This document shows, one piece after another, positions 47,466 through 56,066 of a DNA stretch of 64,000 nucleotides (within the stretch, counting starts at the first letter, position 1; each line of letters starts with the position of its first letter). Below the pieces are notes generated by a model, which had not been told where the DNA came from, did no database searches, and saw nothing but the letters and a program-made list of their open reading frames with translations. Origin of the DNA: Synechococcus sp. WH 7805 (GTDB lineage Bacteria; Cyanobacteriota; Cyanobacteriia; PCC-6307; Cyanobiaceae). The position numbers and the translations under genes are program-made. The stretch covers positions 2,333,455 to 2,397,454 of the forward strand of contig NZ_CH724168.1 in assembly GCF_000153285.1 (NCBI RefSeq). The letters run 5' to 3'.

Positions 47466-48278
47466 ATGCAGGATATTTATTACACTTACCTTCCAAGAGA
47501 CCAAGGCCAGGGTGTTAATCTTGTCGAAGGAAAGGATGTTTTCTTTGAAGACTCTGGTCTAGGGGCATTCCTTCGATACTCGTCATACAATGGAGAAATA
47601 ATTTCTGCGCTCGCGCATCAACTAGTCAAATCAGAAACAATTAAAAAAATATTATTTGTGCGAACGCCTTCTACCGGTGGATGGATTGAGCAACTTGAAT
47701 TCGGCAACGCTGTAGATGTTGATCGAGAATATTACTTTGATCAGCGGCAGCGTGCATCTAAGATCAGCAGCCAAACCAATTTCAATAGGCGTCAACACTT
47801 TGAGCTTGCAATGCAAAATAAAATACAATCCGGCTTGGCTTACGATTTAATAGTTATTGATGGATACCATGACTACCATGTAAGCCTCAAAGATTTTGAG
47901 CTCTGTTTCAATTGCCTTGCTCAGGACGGAATACTTTTAAGTCATGACTGTGCTCCAGCGTCCCCTGAAATGGCTGAGCCAATATTTAAGCCTGGCGCAT
48001 GGTGTGGATGTACGTATGCAAGCCTAATTACTTATGCAGCCTCTAATCCTGATATTGCCTTGACTATCTTCGATACAGATACCGGAATTGGTATCGCAAG
48101 AAGGCATTGTTCAAAACTAAGAACTAATTGGCTTAGAAATCCAAAACGCCCAGATGCAGGCATCCAATCAGAGTTTCTTTCTCTTGTCAGTGCATCTGAA
48201 TTCAAAAAGGCATACACTTACTTCAGAGCTAATGCATCAGCGTTGGCCGACTTCAAATCGATTTGGTTAAAAAGCTAA
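47466..48278 (+). CDS. SAM-dependent methyltransferase-like protein
   Basis: A 270-residue protein of Methyltransf_24 appearance: an SSYNGEIISALAHQLVK helix, a strand with ILFVRTP, and YDLIVIDGYHDYHVSLKDFE followed by AQDGILLSHDCAP, typical of the acidic and post-motifs. The glycine-rich motif I is not obvious, so catalysis is uncertain. ATG at 47466 is used; TTG at 47454 is possible. AT-rich codon use unlike the core suggests transfer. The second leader type lies upstream. Confidence 0.6.
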   Translation: MQDIYYTYLPRDQGQGVNLVEGKDVFFEDSGLGAFLRYSSYNGEIISALAHQLVKSETIKKILFVRTPSTGGWIEQLEFGNAVDVDREYYFDQRQRASKISSQTNFNRRQHFELAMQNKIQSGLAYDLIVIDGYHDYHVSLKDFELCFNCLAQDGILLSHDCAPASPEMAEPIFKPGAWCGCTYASLITYAASNPDIALTIFDTDTGIGIARRHCSKLRTNWLRNPKRPDAGIQSEFLSLVSASEFKKAYTYFRANASALADFKSIWLKS

Positions 48279-48352
48279 ACTAGCTTGAAAGTAATATTGA
48301 AACCGTTGTGATTCCCGAGAGTCTGTTGCAACTTCTGCTTGAAAAAATGAGA

Positions 48353-48500
48353 GACAGGCTGGTCGGTTGGCACTAGGGGTAAGCCTCTAACCCCAGTTAT
48401 TGCAATGTTTCTGATTCGAAGTGATCAAGATCACAGGCAGCTTTGACACAGGTCATCAAGTGGACCAGTCATTCCGGAGATGGTGTGTCCATCGAAGGGA
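48353..48500 (+). repeat. second leader-type repeat, copy b
   Basis: Same ordered blocks as 47083-47222: GACAGGCTGGTCGGTTGG, AAGCCTCTAACCCCAG, TTGCAATGTTTCTG, AAGTGATCAAGATCA, GGCAGCTTTGACACAGGTC, GGAGATGGTGTG. It ends 39 bases before the RTX gene and so is the likely promoter/leader of that gene. Confidence 0.6.
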
Positions 48501-48538
48501 GCAATCCCAACGACACAAACCACTCACGCTGCATCACC

Positions 48539-49327
48539 ATGGCATACGAACACACGCTGACCGAAGCAAAATTTGTCAGCTTTTTTCAGCAATTATTTGG
48601 CGCAGAGAAAGGTGTCTATGACGCTGACTATTTTCGTCAAATCAATGAAAAAGACAAGCCCTACCAAAAAGATACCCTCGTCATTGATGAAAAGCAAGAT
48701 ATCAATGGAAGCATCTCCTGGGACATGCAATCAGGTGAATTTAATCAAACCCAGAGGTTTCGCGGTAATCAACATGTTGACGAAATGAAGCTGATTAATT
48801 TCGAGAATCTAGATGGAAGTACTGCAGACAGAATCGACTTCAATATTTTCGGAACCAATGATGACAACATCATCACCACCTCAGATGGCGATGATCAAAT
48901 CAATGCAAGAGGCGGCCATAACATCATTCGGACCGGTGGCGGTGAAGACATCATCACAGGCGGTGTCGGAGTTGACGTGGTCACCGGTGGCGATGGAAGA
49001 GATACTTTCATCACCCAAGCAGGGAGCGGCCTAATGTTCATCGAAGACTTCACGCAAGGTGAAGATGTTCTGAGAATGGTTGAAGGAGTGGCAGATGGTG
49101 TTGATCCGATCATCAAAAACTATCGAGAGGCCTGGGGAGATATCCGCGATCACTTGATGTTTTCGGCAGGACTTGATCCCTGGCAATCGGAAGCCATTTA
49201 CTTTGATCTTATTGACGACTTTAATGCAGCCTCTGTGATCTACAAGGACGGTGATCTGGTTGCTGTGATTGATGGAGTCAGCGCAGATCAGTTAATGATC
49301 AGTGCTGACATGAACGCAATCATCTGA
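48539..49327 (+). CDS. RTX-type calcium-binding protein
   Basis: A 262-residue protein. The middle (about residues 108-165) holds RTX-like nonapeptides NIITTSDGDDQINARGG, RTGGGEDIITGG and TGGDGRDTFIT, which bind calcium in beta-rolls; the rest is not recognised. There is no signal peptide, as expected for type I secretion, but no transporter is in the window. ATG at 48539 is preferred over an earlier ATG at 48443 because the extension is the leader repeat. Confidence 0.7.
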   Translation: MAYEHTLTEAKFVSFFQQLFGAEKGVYDADYFRQINEKDKPYQKDTLVIDEKQDINGSISWDMQSGEFNQTQRFRGNQHVDEMKLINFENLDGSTADRIDFNIFGTNDDNIITTSDGDDQINARGGHNIIRTGGGEDIITGGVGVDVVTGGDGRDTFITQAGSGLMFIEDFTQGEDVLRMVEGVADGVDPIIKNYREAWGDIRDHLMFSAGLDPWQSEAIYFDLIDDFNAASVIYKDGDLVAVIDGVSADQLMISADMNAII

Positions 49328-49771
49328 GTCTTTTTAAAGAATCCTAGCAAAATCCGTCGCTACTGATGCAATTGCTAACGATGGCAAAATATCCGGGTGC
49401 ATGCATGCTCTCTGATAACAAATTGTGGAAAAGAATGAATGTATAAACATTCACCCCGTCAGTAATGGCGGGGTTTTGTTGCTTGTGCAGCAGCAAGGTA
49501 TCAGTCTTGCCATAGCTTGAATACAGAAGTGTTGGGAGGCCACCGATGGACTTTTTGACTGAGACCAATTACCACCAGGCATGGAGCAATCATGCTGACA
49601 GCAAACAGATGCATCAACACCATAGGAAAAGTCACTGAGCTGGATTTGGTGTTGTCGAACCCTTTCAATGCATGCGTCACGATATTTCAATCTCTGGAAT
49701 AGATCTCGGTCAAAACTGCTGCGAGTACTCATGGAATTGAGTGAAAAATGCCACAGACAATGGTGTAGCAG
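49328..49771 (+). other. intergenic region after RTX gene
   Basis: Apart from the terminator at 49454-49480, no supported gene. Long reverse-strand frames between 49451 and 49924 cross the small gene at 49772 and have no motif. Otherwise nothing seen. Confidence 0.5.
49454..49480 (+). terminator. family terminator (3' element without body)
   Basis: CCCCGTC-AGTAAT-GGCGGGG then TTTTGTTG. The stem and loop are identical to the terminator at 57600, and it is preceded by ACATTCA as in the full elements, but the CCC-GNAA-GGG body is absent. It ends the RTX gene about 130 bases after its stop. Confidence 0.8.
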
Positions 49772-49978
49772 ATGGCGGCGGTGCTGGATCAAGCTGAAAC
49801 GGACTTCTTGCTTCTGATGAGTTCCGGCTTGCCCGAGAAAGTGGCAGCGGCTTTCGGGATCCTGCTTCGGTTGCTGTTCTGCAGCTCGAAACGGCTTCAA
49901 GCGGGCATGGCGTTGGATCAGCACGTTGATGACTCAAAGGTGATGTGTCAGAGCAACGTGAGCACCAAACAGTGTTAG
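49772..49978 (+). CDS. small helical protein, paralog of 58944 gene
   Basis: A 68-residue protein sharing VLDQAETD, LPEKVAAAFG, LLRLLFCSSKRLQAGMALD with the reverse-strand gene at 58944-59192, including the divergent start. The N-terminal 12 residues of that gene are missing here and the tail is different, so this copy may be truncated. Function unknown; the shared core is an amphipathic helix pair. Confidence 0.5.
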   Translation: MAAVLDQAETDFLLLMSSGLPEKVAAAFGILLRLLFCSSKRLQAGMALDQHVDDSKVMCQSNVSTKQC

Positions 49979-50199
49979 CGGCAGGTTGGCCAAGTCCTTT
50001 TGATGTGACCACCTTCAATGCCTTTCACCGCTTCAACGAGGAACGTGATGGCGCAGCTTGGTGTCCAAGACGCCAAGACGGCAATACGCTTCACTATCTC
50101 CGCAAATCACCCACCAGCAAACAGGCGGTGTGGGATCTGAATGCTGCTGTTCGCGCCTGGACTCAGGCCAAAAAATCAGTGAAGCCATTCAGTGATTGA
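49945..50199 (+). CDS. small protein, weakly supported
   Basis: An 84-residue GTG-start frame with AGWPSPFDVTTFNAFHRFNE and KQAVWDLNAAVRAWTQAKK; coherent soluble composition, no known motif. It overlaps the preceding small gene by 34 bases and the following TTG frame by four. Confidence 0.4.
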   Translation: MSEQREHQTVLAAGWPSPFDVTTFNAFHRFNEERDGAAWCPRRQDGNTLHYLRKSPTSKQAVWDLNAAVRAWTQAKKSVKPFSD

Positions 50200-50381
50200 C
50201 CGCATCGATTCACGCGGAGCAGATTTACAAGCTGCACAATTTTCTGTGGATTGAGATCAACAAGGCCGTGTTGCCCGTCTGTGTCGACGAGAGGGCCAAT
50301 AAGGCTCTGAACTCCCACTTGATCAGTTGGCGCAATGGCAGCGTCATCATTGATCTGTCGGTTGTCCGCGAGGTGCCGTGA
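50196..50381 (+). CDS. small protein, weakly supported
   Basis: A 61-residue TTG-start frame (YKLHNFLWIEINKAVLPVCV) beginning inside the stop of the previous frame (TTGA). No motif. Listed because the coupling and composition are plausible. Confidence 0.3.
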   Translation: MTASIHAEQIYKLHNFLWIEINKAVLPVCVDERANKALNSHLISWRNGSVIIDLSVVREVP

Positions 50382-50538
50382 TCCTGGACATCATCGGTTT
50401 CTTTTGCTCGTTGGCCTTCTGGCGTTGGGGGCCTGGGCTTTGTGGAAGCTTTTCAGAGCACTCTGGGGGCTTACTTCCCGGCGTCCACCCAGCGAGCGCG
50501 ATCAGCAGGCACTGGATTGGTGGACAAAGAAGCCCTAA
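50335..50538 (+). CDS. small single-TM protein, weakly supported
   Basis: A 67-residue frame containing a strong hydrophobic helix (FLLLVGLLALGAWALWKLFR) and a polar tail ALDWWTKKP. The true start may be a later TTG near 50362. Two other frames overlap it, and the membrane helix is the reason to prefer this one. Confidence 0.38.
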   Translation: MAASSLICRLSARCRDPGHHRFLLLVGLLALGAWALWKLFRALWGLTSRRPPSERDQQALDWWTKKP

Positions 50539-50762
50539 CCACCAATCGCTCGAGGAAAGCGCGGTCGCTGCTGTCATCGCGTCTACAGAGGCGTTTCTTG
50601 CGCAAGATGATCAAAGGTCCTACCCCCCGCAAAACTTTTGATTTATCTGTAGTATTTAATTATATTGCGCTGACTGCAGGCGAAGGTAGGTTATCAAGCC
50701 TATTTCATGAAGTTGAGTAAAAAGGTCGTGCGACGATGGCAATAACGTAACCCTCCTAAATA

Positions 50763-50921
50763 TTGGATCTACAGATTCCCTTTAGATTCTTTGGTGCGTT
50801 GCTGGTGGGCTCTGCCCTTCTTCCAATGGCCAAAAATCCTAAAGAGTTTGCCTTGCTGGGAGGCACTTTCCTCCTTGGACTTGGAGCGCTTGAATTAGCG
50901 CTCAGAGTAGGGGGCTTTTAG
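50763..50921 (+). CDS. 52-residue membrane protein
   Basis: TTG start directly after an in-frame stop; DLQIPFRFFGALLVGSALLP, a polar turn AKNPKEF, then ALLGGTFLLGLGALELALRV. Two hydrophobic helices and no alternative frame make a real small membrane protein likely. It converges with the GAF gene, overlapping by four bases. Confidence 0.5.
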   Translation: MDLQIPFRFFGALLVGSALLPMAKNPKEFALLGGTFLLGLGALELALRVGGF

Positions 50922-51637
50922 CTACGCCCTTCTACTGCTTGCCAGGCATCCAGAACCTCAGGGAAATGCTGCTCAATGCATGCATCGCAGATTCCATGCG
51001 TGAAATTCAAATTTGATCTTTGAGAAAGATACTTGTCAAGATGCATCCAATTTCCGTCTTTATCCTTGGCCTTCCTGCAGTAAGAGCATGTTGAAATCAT
51101 CCTATTGTTTTCAGTATGCGCGCAAAAAGATTCAATCAAATTGATCGATTTTTTTCGCAGCTCCAGAAACGAAACCACCTGCCTTGCGAGAGCTTTCATT
51201 ACACCACATTCTTTATCGGTTAATTGGCGGGGTACTCGATCAATGACGCATAGTGTGCCCACTCTCAATGCCTCACTATTTTCAAGAGGAAAACCTGCAT
51301 AAAGCCTTATCTTTGGGTCGCCACAAACAAGTGGATTGTCATGGAAACGATCATCCATCAGTGCGTCTGGAACAATGAGTGGGTCGGATGAATGAATTGC
51401 GTGGGCGCAAAAAGACCAATCTCTGGGCGTCTCTTCTATGTCAACCCCTACTTTTGACTTGAACCACTGTCTGTCAGTATCAACTAAGCTAAGAAGAGCA
51501 ATTGGGGTTGAGCATACACTTGATGCAATTTTGGTAATGTCGTCATATGACTGCTCTGGTTTTGTACCAAGAATTTTGTACTCATTGAGAGCGCTTAGTC
51601 GCTGCGCTTCGTTTCCTGGATACGTTGCGGCAGGCAA
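50918..51637 (-). CDS. GAF-domain protein with C-terminal Cys motif
   Basis: A 239-residue protein. The N-terminal GAF domain (about 14-165) reads RLSALNEYKILGTKPEQSYD, IALLSLVDTDRQWFKSKVG, SFCAHAIHSSDPLIV and YAGFPLENSEALRVGTLCV. The C-terminal part has STCSYCRKAKDKDGNW and FTHGICDACIEQHFPE, the layout of the CxYCKK-GxW-HGICPEC module often attached to sensor proteins. No kinase or cyclase domain follows, so it would be a stand-alone sensor. Ligand unknown. Confidence 0.85.
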   Translation of the reverse strand: MPAATYPGNEAQRLSALNEYKILGTKPEQSYDDITKIASSVCSTPIALLSLVDTDRQWFKSKVGVDIEETPRDWSFCAHAIHSSDPLIVPDALMDDRFHDNPLVCGDPKIRLYAGFPLENSEALRVGTLCVIDRVPRQLTDKECGVMKALARQVVSFLELRKKSINLIESFCAHTENNRMISTCSYCRKAKDKDGNWMHLDKYLSQRSNLNFTHGICDACIEQHFPEVLDAWQAVEGRS

Positions 51638-51671
51638 AGCAATTCCTTCTATTTTTCAATGTTAGATCTAA

Positions 51672-52136
51672 TTGAATGATGGTCAATCTAATAACATAAA
51701 AGTTATCTTGCCTGGCACTGAAGCAGGCAATGTGCATTTCTTAGCTTATAAGTTTGACGAGTTGGGGTTGGTGAATGACCAGCTGGAGGCAGTGATTGGC
51801 GTGAGCGGCGCAGCAAGCTCGTAAAGGGCATCTGATGGCCGACCTTCTCAGCACCCTGCCTTGCTCGCCTGGCTTCATGCCTGCGAGGTGACAGACCACA
51901 TGGATGTTGTCTTCGCCCCAGAAGACGATCGGTGGGCTCACGTTCACAACGCTGTTGATTGCTTGCGCCACGCCTTCTCAATGGAGATTCCCGTTGCGGT
52001 TCGGGCTCCCTGCCTGTAGAAGGCAGGTGACGCCGATGTCTTCAAGAGTTGGCTTGCTTTTGGCGTTCAAGACCTGGATAGCGAGTCAGGGGAGGAGCTA
52101 ATAGCGACAGGCTCGCGGGGTGCAGCCAATTTTTAA
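51672..52136 (+). pseudogene. relic reading frame with two in-frame stops (copy 4 of DVFKAWL family)
   Basis: One frame stays protein-like across a TAA (51822) and a TAG (52017): VILPGTEAGNVHFLAYKFDE, then HPALLAWLHACEVTDHMDVV, FAPEDDRWAHVHNAVDCLRH, and finally ADVFKSWLAFGVQDLDSESG. The last block matches the DVFKAWL relics. Alternatively 51672-51824 is a separate 50-residue TTG gene. GC is higher than the neighbouring LRR gene. Confidence 0.45.
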
Positions 52137-52294
52137 ATCTTTAGCTCAGTGAGGGGAGTAAGGCGGTTGAAATCAGGAGCTACTTTATCGCTTGCAGACT
52201 GCGTCGCATTGATCTCAGGTCTCGCGACTTATTTCCTCTGCTCAACACAAACCGATTTCTTTATGGCAGAGTCACTAATATTGAGGCTTATAAT

Positions 52295-54103
52295 TTGATT
52301 GAAGAGAAGAGTCTAGATATGTTAAGTCCAAGCAGCTTTACTTTTATCGACTCACAGGCTTTTTGGCTAAGTGGCACTCAAAGTCTTGTCATCTCCGATA
52401 GTGTCACTTCCATTGGTAGTAGTGCGTTTTTAGACGATCTATTGACAAGCGTTGTCATTGGCAATGGCGTCACTTCTATTGGCATCGATGCATTTAGAAA
52501 CAATCAACTCACTAGCGTTGTCATCCCCGATAGCGTTATTTCCATTGGTGGCAATGCATTTTCAGACAATCTATTGACTAACGTTGTCATTGGCAATGGC
52601 GTCACTTCTATTGGCATCGATGCATTTAGAAATAATCAACTCACTAGCGTTGTCATCCCCGATAGCGTTACTTCCATTGGTGGCAATGCATTTTCAGACA
52701 ATCTATTGACTAACGTTGTCATTGGCAATGGCGTCACTTCTATTGGCATCGATGCATTTAGAAATAATCAACTCACTAGCGTTGTCATCCCCGATAGCGT
52801 TACTTCCATTGGTGGCAATGCATTTTCAGACAATCTATTGACTAACGTTGTCATTGGCAATGGCGTCACTTCTATTGACTTCGATGCATTTAGAAATAAT
52901 CAACTCACTAGCGTTGTTATCCCCGATAGCGTTGCTTCCATTGCTGGTAATGCATTTGCAGATAATCTATTGACAAGTGTTGTCATTGGCAATGGCGTCA
53001 CTTCTATTGGCTTCGATGCATTTAGAAATAATCAACTCACTAGCGTTGTTATCCCCGATAGCGTTGCTTCCATTGGTGGCAATGCATTTGCAGGTAATCT
53101 ATTGACAAGCGTTGTCATTGGCAATGGCGTCACTTCTATTGGCTTCGATGCATTTAGAAATAATCAACTCACTAGCGTTGTCATCCCCGATAGCGTTGCT
53201 TCCATTGCTGGCAATGCATTTTCAGACAATCTATTGACAAGCGCTGTCATTGGCAATGGCGTCACTTCTATTGGCTTGGATGCATTTAGAAATAATCAAC
53301 TGTCTAGCCTTATCATCCCCGATAGCGTTACTCGAATTGGTGCTAGAGCATTTGCAAATAATCAGCTAACCAGAGTTGTCATCCCCGATAGCGTCACTAT
53401 GGTTGCTGGTGATGCATTTGATCCCAGCGTAGAATTGATTTTTGGCGATGGCTTGATAGGTGATAATTTTGACAATGCTCTAATTGGTGGAGCTGCTAAT
53501 GACTTTGTTTTCGGGAAGCTCGGAGATGACTTTATTGATGGTGGAGAAGGTAACGATACTGCTCAATTTACGGAGGCGAAGAATCGAGTTGACCTCCGCA
53601 ATGCAGCGCTTCAGGTCACTGGTGATGGTGTTGATCAGTTGATTTCTATTGAAAATGTAAATGGGGGGGCTGGTAATGACAAAATCAAGGGTAATAGGTT
53701 TGCCAATATTCTTAATGGAGAAGATGGTAATGATAAATTAACTGGTCTTGGAGGTGGTGATGTTTTGTCTGGAGAGGGAGGTAATGACAAGTTGTTTGGT
53801 GGCAGCGGGGACGACAAATTATTTGGTGGAAATGGAAAAGATAAATTAAAAGGCGATAAAGGTATTGATCAACTTTGGGGTGGAGAAGGTAGGGACATCT
53901 TTGAAGTCACCACAGGCGATGGTTACGACATCATCGAAGACTTCACTGATAGAAAGGATCGTATCTTCTTAGGGGTAATTTCTTCAGATGTTGATCTTAT
54001 TGTGCTCGGACGGGATATTCTCATTGTTCAGCAATTAGACGCACTGGCTCTTGTCAAAAATGGCGCTGGCAAACTTCAGTTGGAAGGTGAGTTTCTCATC
54101 TGA
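52295..54103 (+). CDS. LRR_5 (BspA-like) repeat protein with RTX C-terminus
   Basis: A 602-residue protein. About 16 LRR_5 units of 22 residues (consensus LTSVVIPDSVTSIGGNAFSD) run from about residue 28 to 380, then RTX nonapeptides (GGAGNDKIKGN, GEGGNDKLFGGSGDDKLFGG) from about 390 to 535, and a non-repetitive end. This suits a type-I-secreted calcium-binding adhesin. TTG at 52295 gives MIEEKS, like MIEERV of the gene at 60099; ATG at 52319 is the alternative. AT-rich and foreign-looking. Confidence 0.8.
   Translation: MIEEKSLDMLSPSSFTFIDSQAFWLSGTQSLVISDSVTSIGSSAFLDDLLTSVVIGNGVTSIGIDAFRNNQLTSVVIPDSVISIGGNAFSDNLLTNVVIGNGVTSIGIDAFRNNQLTSVVIPDSVTSIGGNAFSDNLLTNVVIGNGVTSIGIDAFRNNQLTSVVIPDSVTSIGGNAFSDNLLTNVVIGNGVTSIDFDAFRNNQLTSVVIPDSVASIAGNAFADNLLTSVVIGNGVTSIGFDAFRNNQLTSVVIPDSVASIGGNAFAGNLLTSVVIGNGVTSIGFDAFRNNQLTSVVIPDSVASIAGNAFSDNLLTSAVIGNGVTSIGLDAFRNNQLSSLIIPDSVTRIGARAFANNQLTRVVIPDSVTMVAGDAFDPSVELIFGDGLIGDNFDNALIGGAANDFVFGKLGDDFIDGGEGNDTAQFTEAKNRVDLRNAALQVTGDGVDQLISIENVNGGAGNDKIKGNRFANILNGEDGNDKLTGLGGGDVLSGEGGNDKLFGGSGDDKLFGGNGKDKLKGDKGIDQLWGGEGRDIFEVTTGDGYDIIEDFTDRKDRIFLGVISSDVDLIVLGRDILIVQQLDALALVKNGAGKLQLEGEFLI
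52442..53365 (+). repeat. seven tandem 132-bp repeats
   Basis: Seven in-frame copies of 132 bases (two LRR_5 units each), starting at 52442, 52574, 52706, 52838, 52970, 53102 and 53234. Copies 2 and 3 are identical over the whole unit and others differ by few bases, so expansion is recent. Not a CRISPR: no spacers. Confidence 0.95.
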
Positions 54104-54605
54104 TATTTAGTAAAATCACATGCTGCGCTCATCGCCACACCAACAATCGCGCAGAAGATGGAATCGTTGTGGAGTAAGCCCATGACCTGTACTCAATATA
54201 TGAGTCGATCCTGCGGGCTGGAGTGCTGCCTGGCAAAAGCCGAGCAGTTTGCCTCTTTCGATATCAATGAGCCCCTATTCGCCGAGTTCTGCCCCTTGGT
54301 TCAGCGCTATGGAGAGATGGAGCTCATCCCACGTCCTGACGCCAAGTCGGAGTCCACTGGTTGCAGCGCTTCGTAGGATCTTTATCCTGCTGCAGCCGTC
54401 TCTGGCGCAGATTGCAGACAACCATGATTTAGCAGTGCTGATTCACTCCATAGGTGAATTGTTGACAGGTCATGTAGATACAGGATCCCCTAAAGCTCCT
54501 CAGATCCTTGTCCTCAAGAAAGTCCCAAACCCCCATAGAGGCCTATGGTTCCACATCTGTACAATTCATTCACTGGGTAGTAGTCAAGAAATCTCAACAT
54601 CTAAA
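54104..54605 (+). other. region with fragmentary frames
   Basis: A frame at 54158-54376 (AKAEQFASFDINEPLFAEFC) continues in character in another frame after about 54375 (LQPSLAQIADNHDLAVLIHS), which may be a frameshifted small gene. Support is weak and no family is recognised. Confidence 0.3.
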
Positions 54606-54700
54606 TGGGGAAAGGGGCAATTGGCTGAAATCGGGTGGAGAAATCCCCCAGTTGGGGGAAGTGCATTCAGGCGAGAACAGCGAAGGTGAATACAGATGAA
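54606..54700 (+). promoter_or_regulatory. shared 5' leader, copy C
   Basis: TGGGGAAA at 54606 and TGGGGGAAG at 54653 (47 apart) around CTGAAATCGGG, then GAGAACAGCGAAGGTGAATAC. Lacks the GGAGG/CCTCC hairpin. Upstream of the small exported protein at 54709. Confidence 0.68.
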
Positions 54701-54708
54701 ATAGCACT

Positions 54709-54924
54709 ATGAGAGCGATGTCCCTGATGGCTGCCTTCGTTGGAATCGTGGTGATTACGGGTTGCATTGGTGGAACCCTAGCCGTGAGTGAACCGACACC
54801 GCAGATTGCCAACGAACGTGGCTCGCTTGATGCAGCAAACGACAAGCTGCGGAAAGCCTGTTTGACTGGTTCTTTTTTTGGAAGAGGGCTATTTGAACAG
54901 GGTGCTTGCCATCAATACCGCTAA
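54709..54924 (+). CDS. small exported (lipoprotein-like) protein
   Basis: A 71-residue protein: signal MSLMAAFVGIVVITGCIGG with a possible lipobox (ITGC), then an acidic mature part with KLRKACLTGSF and ending EQGACHQYR. The two C-terminal Cys and basic-aromatic end recall the VTCR...YCR peptides. Preceded by leader C; the shared 3' element is not found after it, but a long inverted repeat is at 55002. Confidence 0.65.
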   Translation: MRAMSLMAAFVGIVVITGCIGGTLAVSEPTPQIANERGSLDAANDKLRKACLTGSFFGRGLFEQGACHQYR

Positions 54925-55001
54925 GTGATCACTTTGGTTGACTTCAAGAGAACGAATTTGGGCCGTTTGGGGGATGCGCCTTCCCCACCCTTTGAGTGAC
55001 G

Positions 55002-55059
55002 GGGGAATTGGGTAATCCGGCGGCCCCCAGTGAAATGTCCGCAGGATTACCCATTCCCC
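55002..55059. repeat. 17-bp inverted repeat
   Basis: GGGGAATTGGGTAATCC (55002-55018) and GGATTACCCATTCCCC (55044-55059) pair over 16 bases with one extra T in the left arm, around a 25-base loop. It could terminate transcripts from either side (no T-run) or be a remnant of a small mobile repeat. Confidence 0.7.
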
Positions 55060-55160
55060 GTGTGCCGTTGGAGTATCAGGTTTGAACTGCACGATCTTCT
55101 GCTGGTCAGCAATGGCCAACTATGGTCTCCACTCGGATTAAGTCGGGTTGGATACCAAAA

Positions 55161-55331
55161 TCAGCCAGCTACAGCGGAAATGCTGTACGGCGCTTCAGGC
55201 AAGCTTGTGGGCATTGGATCGAGCTTGCCTGAAGCCAATGCTTTGGCGCGGACGTACATCTGGCTTGATGTGGCACCAGCTGCTTCCATTGCCTTTGCGA
55301 CGATGTCCCAGTTGCGAACTTCGGTAGACAT
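55161..55331 (-). CDS. 56-residue protein, unknown
   Basis: MSTEVRNWDIVAKAMEAAGA, then SSQMYVRAKALASGKLDPMP and a Pro/Ser-rich end. The helical first half resembles short DNA-binding or leader-like proteins but no family is named. A 14-base perfect inverted repeat (GCTTCAGGCAAGCT, 55192-55205 and 55222-55235) lies inside its 3' half. Confidence 0.55.
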   Translation of the reverse strand: MSTEVRNWDIVAKAMEAAGATSSQMYVRAKALASGKLDPMPTSLPEAPYSISAVAG

Positions 55332-55513
55332 TTGAGGCTGATTGAAGGAGTAGAAACTATCGCCAGCCAACTGACCTGGCCGTGATGGTGAAAACCGCCA
55401 AGGGACCGAACACACGAAACGTGAAAGTTCACCGCCTACGACCTGGCTTCTCCAGATGTTCGAATGGATTTGGTCGGTAACGGATCACTTTTCACCCAGT
55501 AGGTCGTTCCACG

Positions 55514-55678
55514 TCACTGATCTATCGCAACAGAGCGGCTTGAGAGGGCGCGGCTCTTTCGACTCAGGGCTGCACCCGCGTCGAGCATTTCGCTCGGCTT
55601 CAGGTTCGCATCCGCGATGGCCAGGGCCTGGGCTTCTGCTGCATCCATAACCCGGCGTTGCCGAACAGACCTGTCCAT
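55514..55678 (-). CDS. 54-residue helical protein, unknown
   Basis: MDRSVRQRRVMDAAEAQALA, then IADANLKPSEMLDAGAALSR. AGGGAGA precedes the ATG at 55678 at usable spacing, which is why this start is chosen over 55708. Charged and helical; function unknown. Confidence 0.5.
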   Translation of the reverse strand: MDRSVRQRRVMDAAEAQALAIADANLKPSEMLDAGAALSRKSRALSSRSVAIDQ

Positions 55679-55842
55679 GATTTCTCCCTTGAATGTTTTG
55701 CGGGCCACCCATCAGGACTCGCAGGAGCGATGCGGCCAGCTACTCCCCCTAACGCCCCCTCTTAGTCTGCCGAGGGCTCCAGTGGTCAAGTTATTGGGAC
55801 ATCTCCCGAAGGAACAGCACAGGTGAGCGCGAGAATGCAGAG

Positions 55843-56019
55843 ATGGATGTCGAACAGCTGGAACAGCTAGCCGCTGTGATCGTAACGGCAGGGCTAGTAG
55901 CAGGAAATTTCCTATTGTTCACTCCCTGGCGGGATGGTCAGGATCCGAGGCAACGACAACCTGAACGCTTAATACCTCAGAACGAATCGATTCATCGGCC
56001 TGGTACGCCAGGTATCTAG
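55843..56019 (+). CDS. 58-residue single-TM protein
   Basis: MDVEQLEQLAAVIVTAGLVA then GNFLLFTPWRDG, a membrane helix of about 20 residues followed by a polar Gln/Arg/Pro-rich tail. No upstream leader of the shared type was found, but the shared 3' element follows at 56173. Function unknown. Confidence 0.5.
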   Translation: MDVEQLEQLAAVIVTAGLVAGNFLLFTPWRDGQDPRQRQPERLIPQNESIHRPGTPGI

Positions 56020-56066
56020 TTCACGTCGATGGGCAGACCCCTCGGATCGGATGGGGGAATTGAGCG

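Noticed and set aside
52442-53365. CRISPR-like array
   Set aside because: The repeats are contiguous, in frame and coding for LRR units, with no spacers.
54249-54689. 146-codon frame
   Set aside because: Runs through the shared leader C and has no start signal or motif; at most part of a frameshifted remnant.
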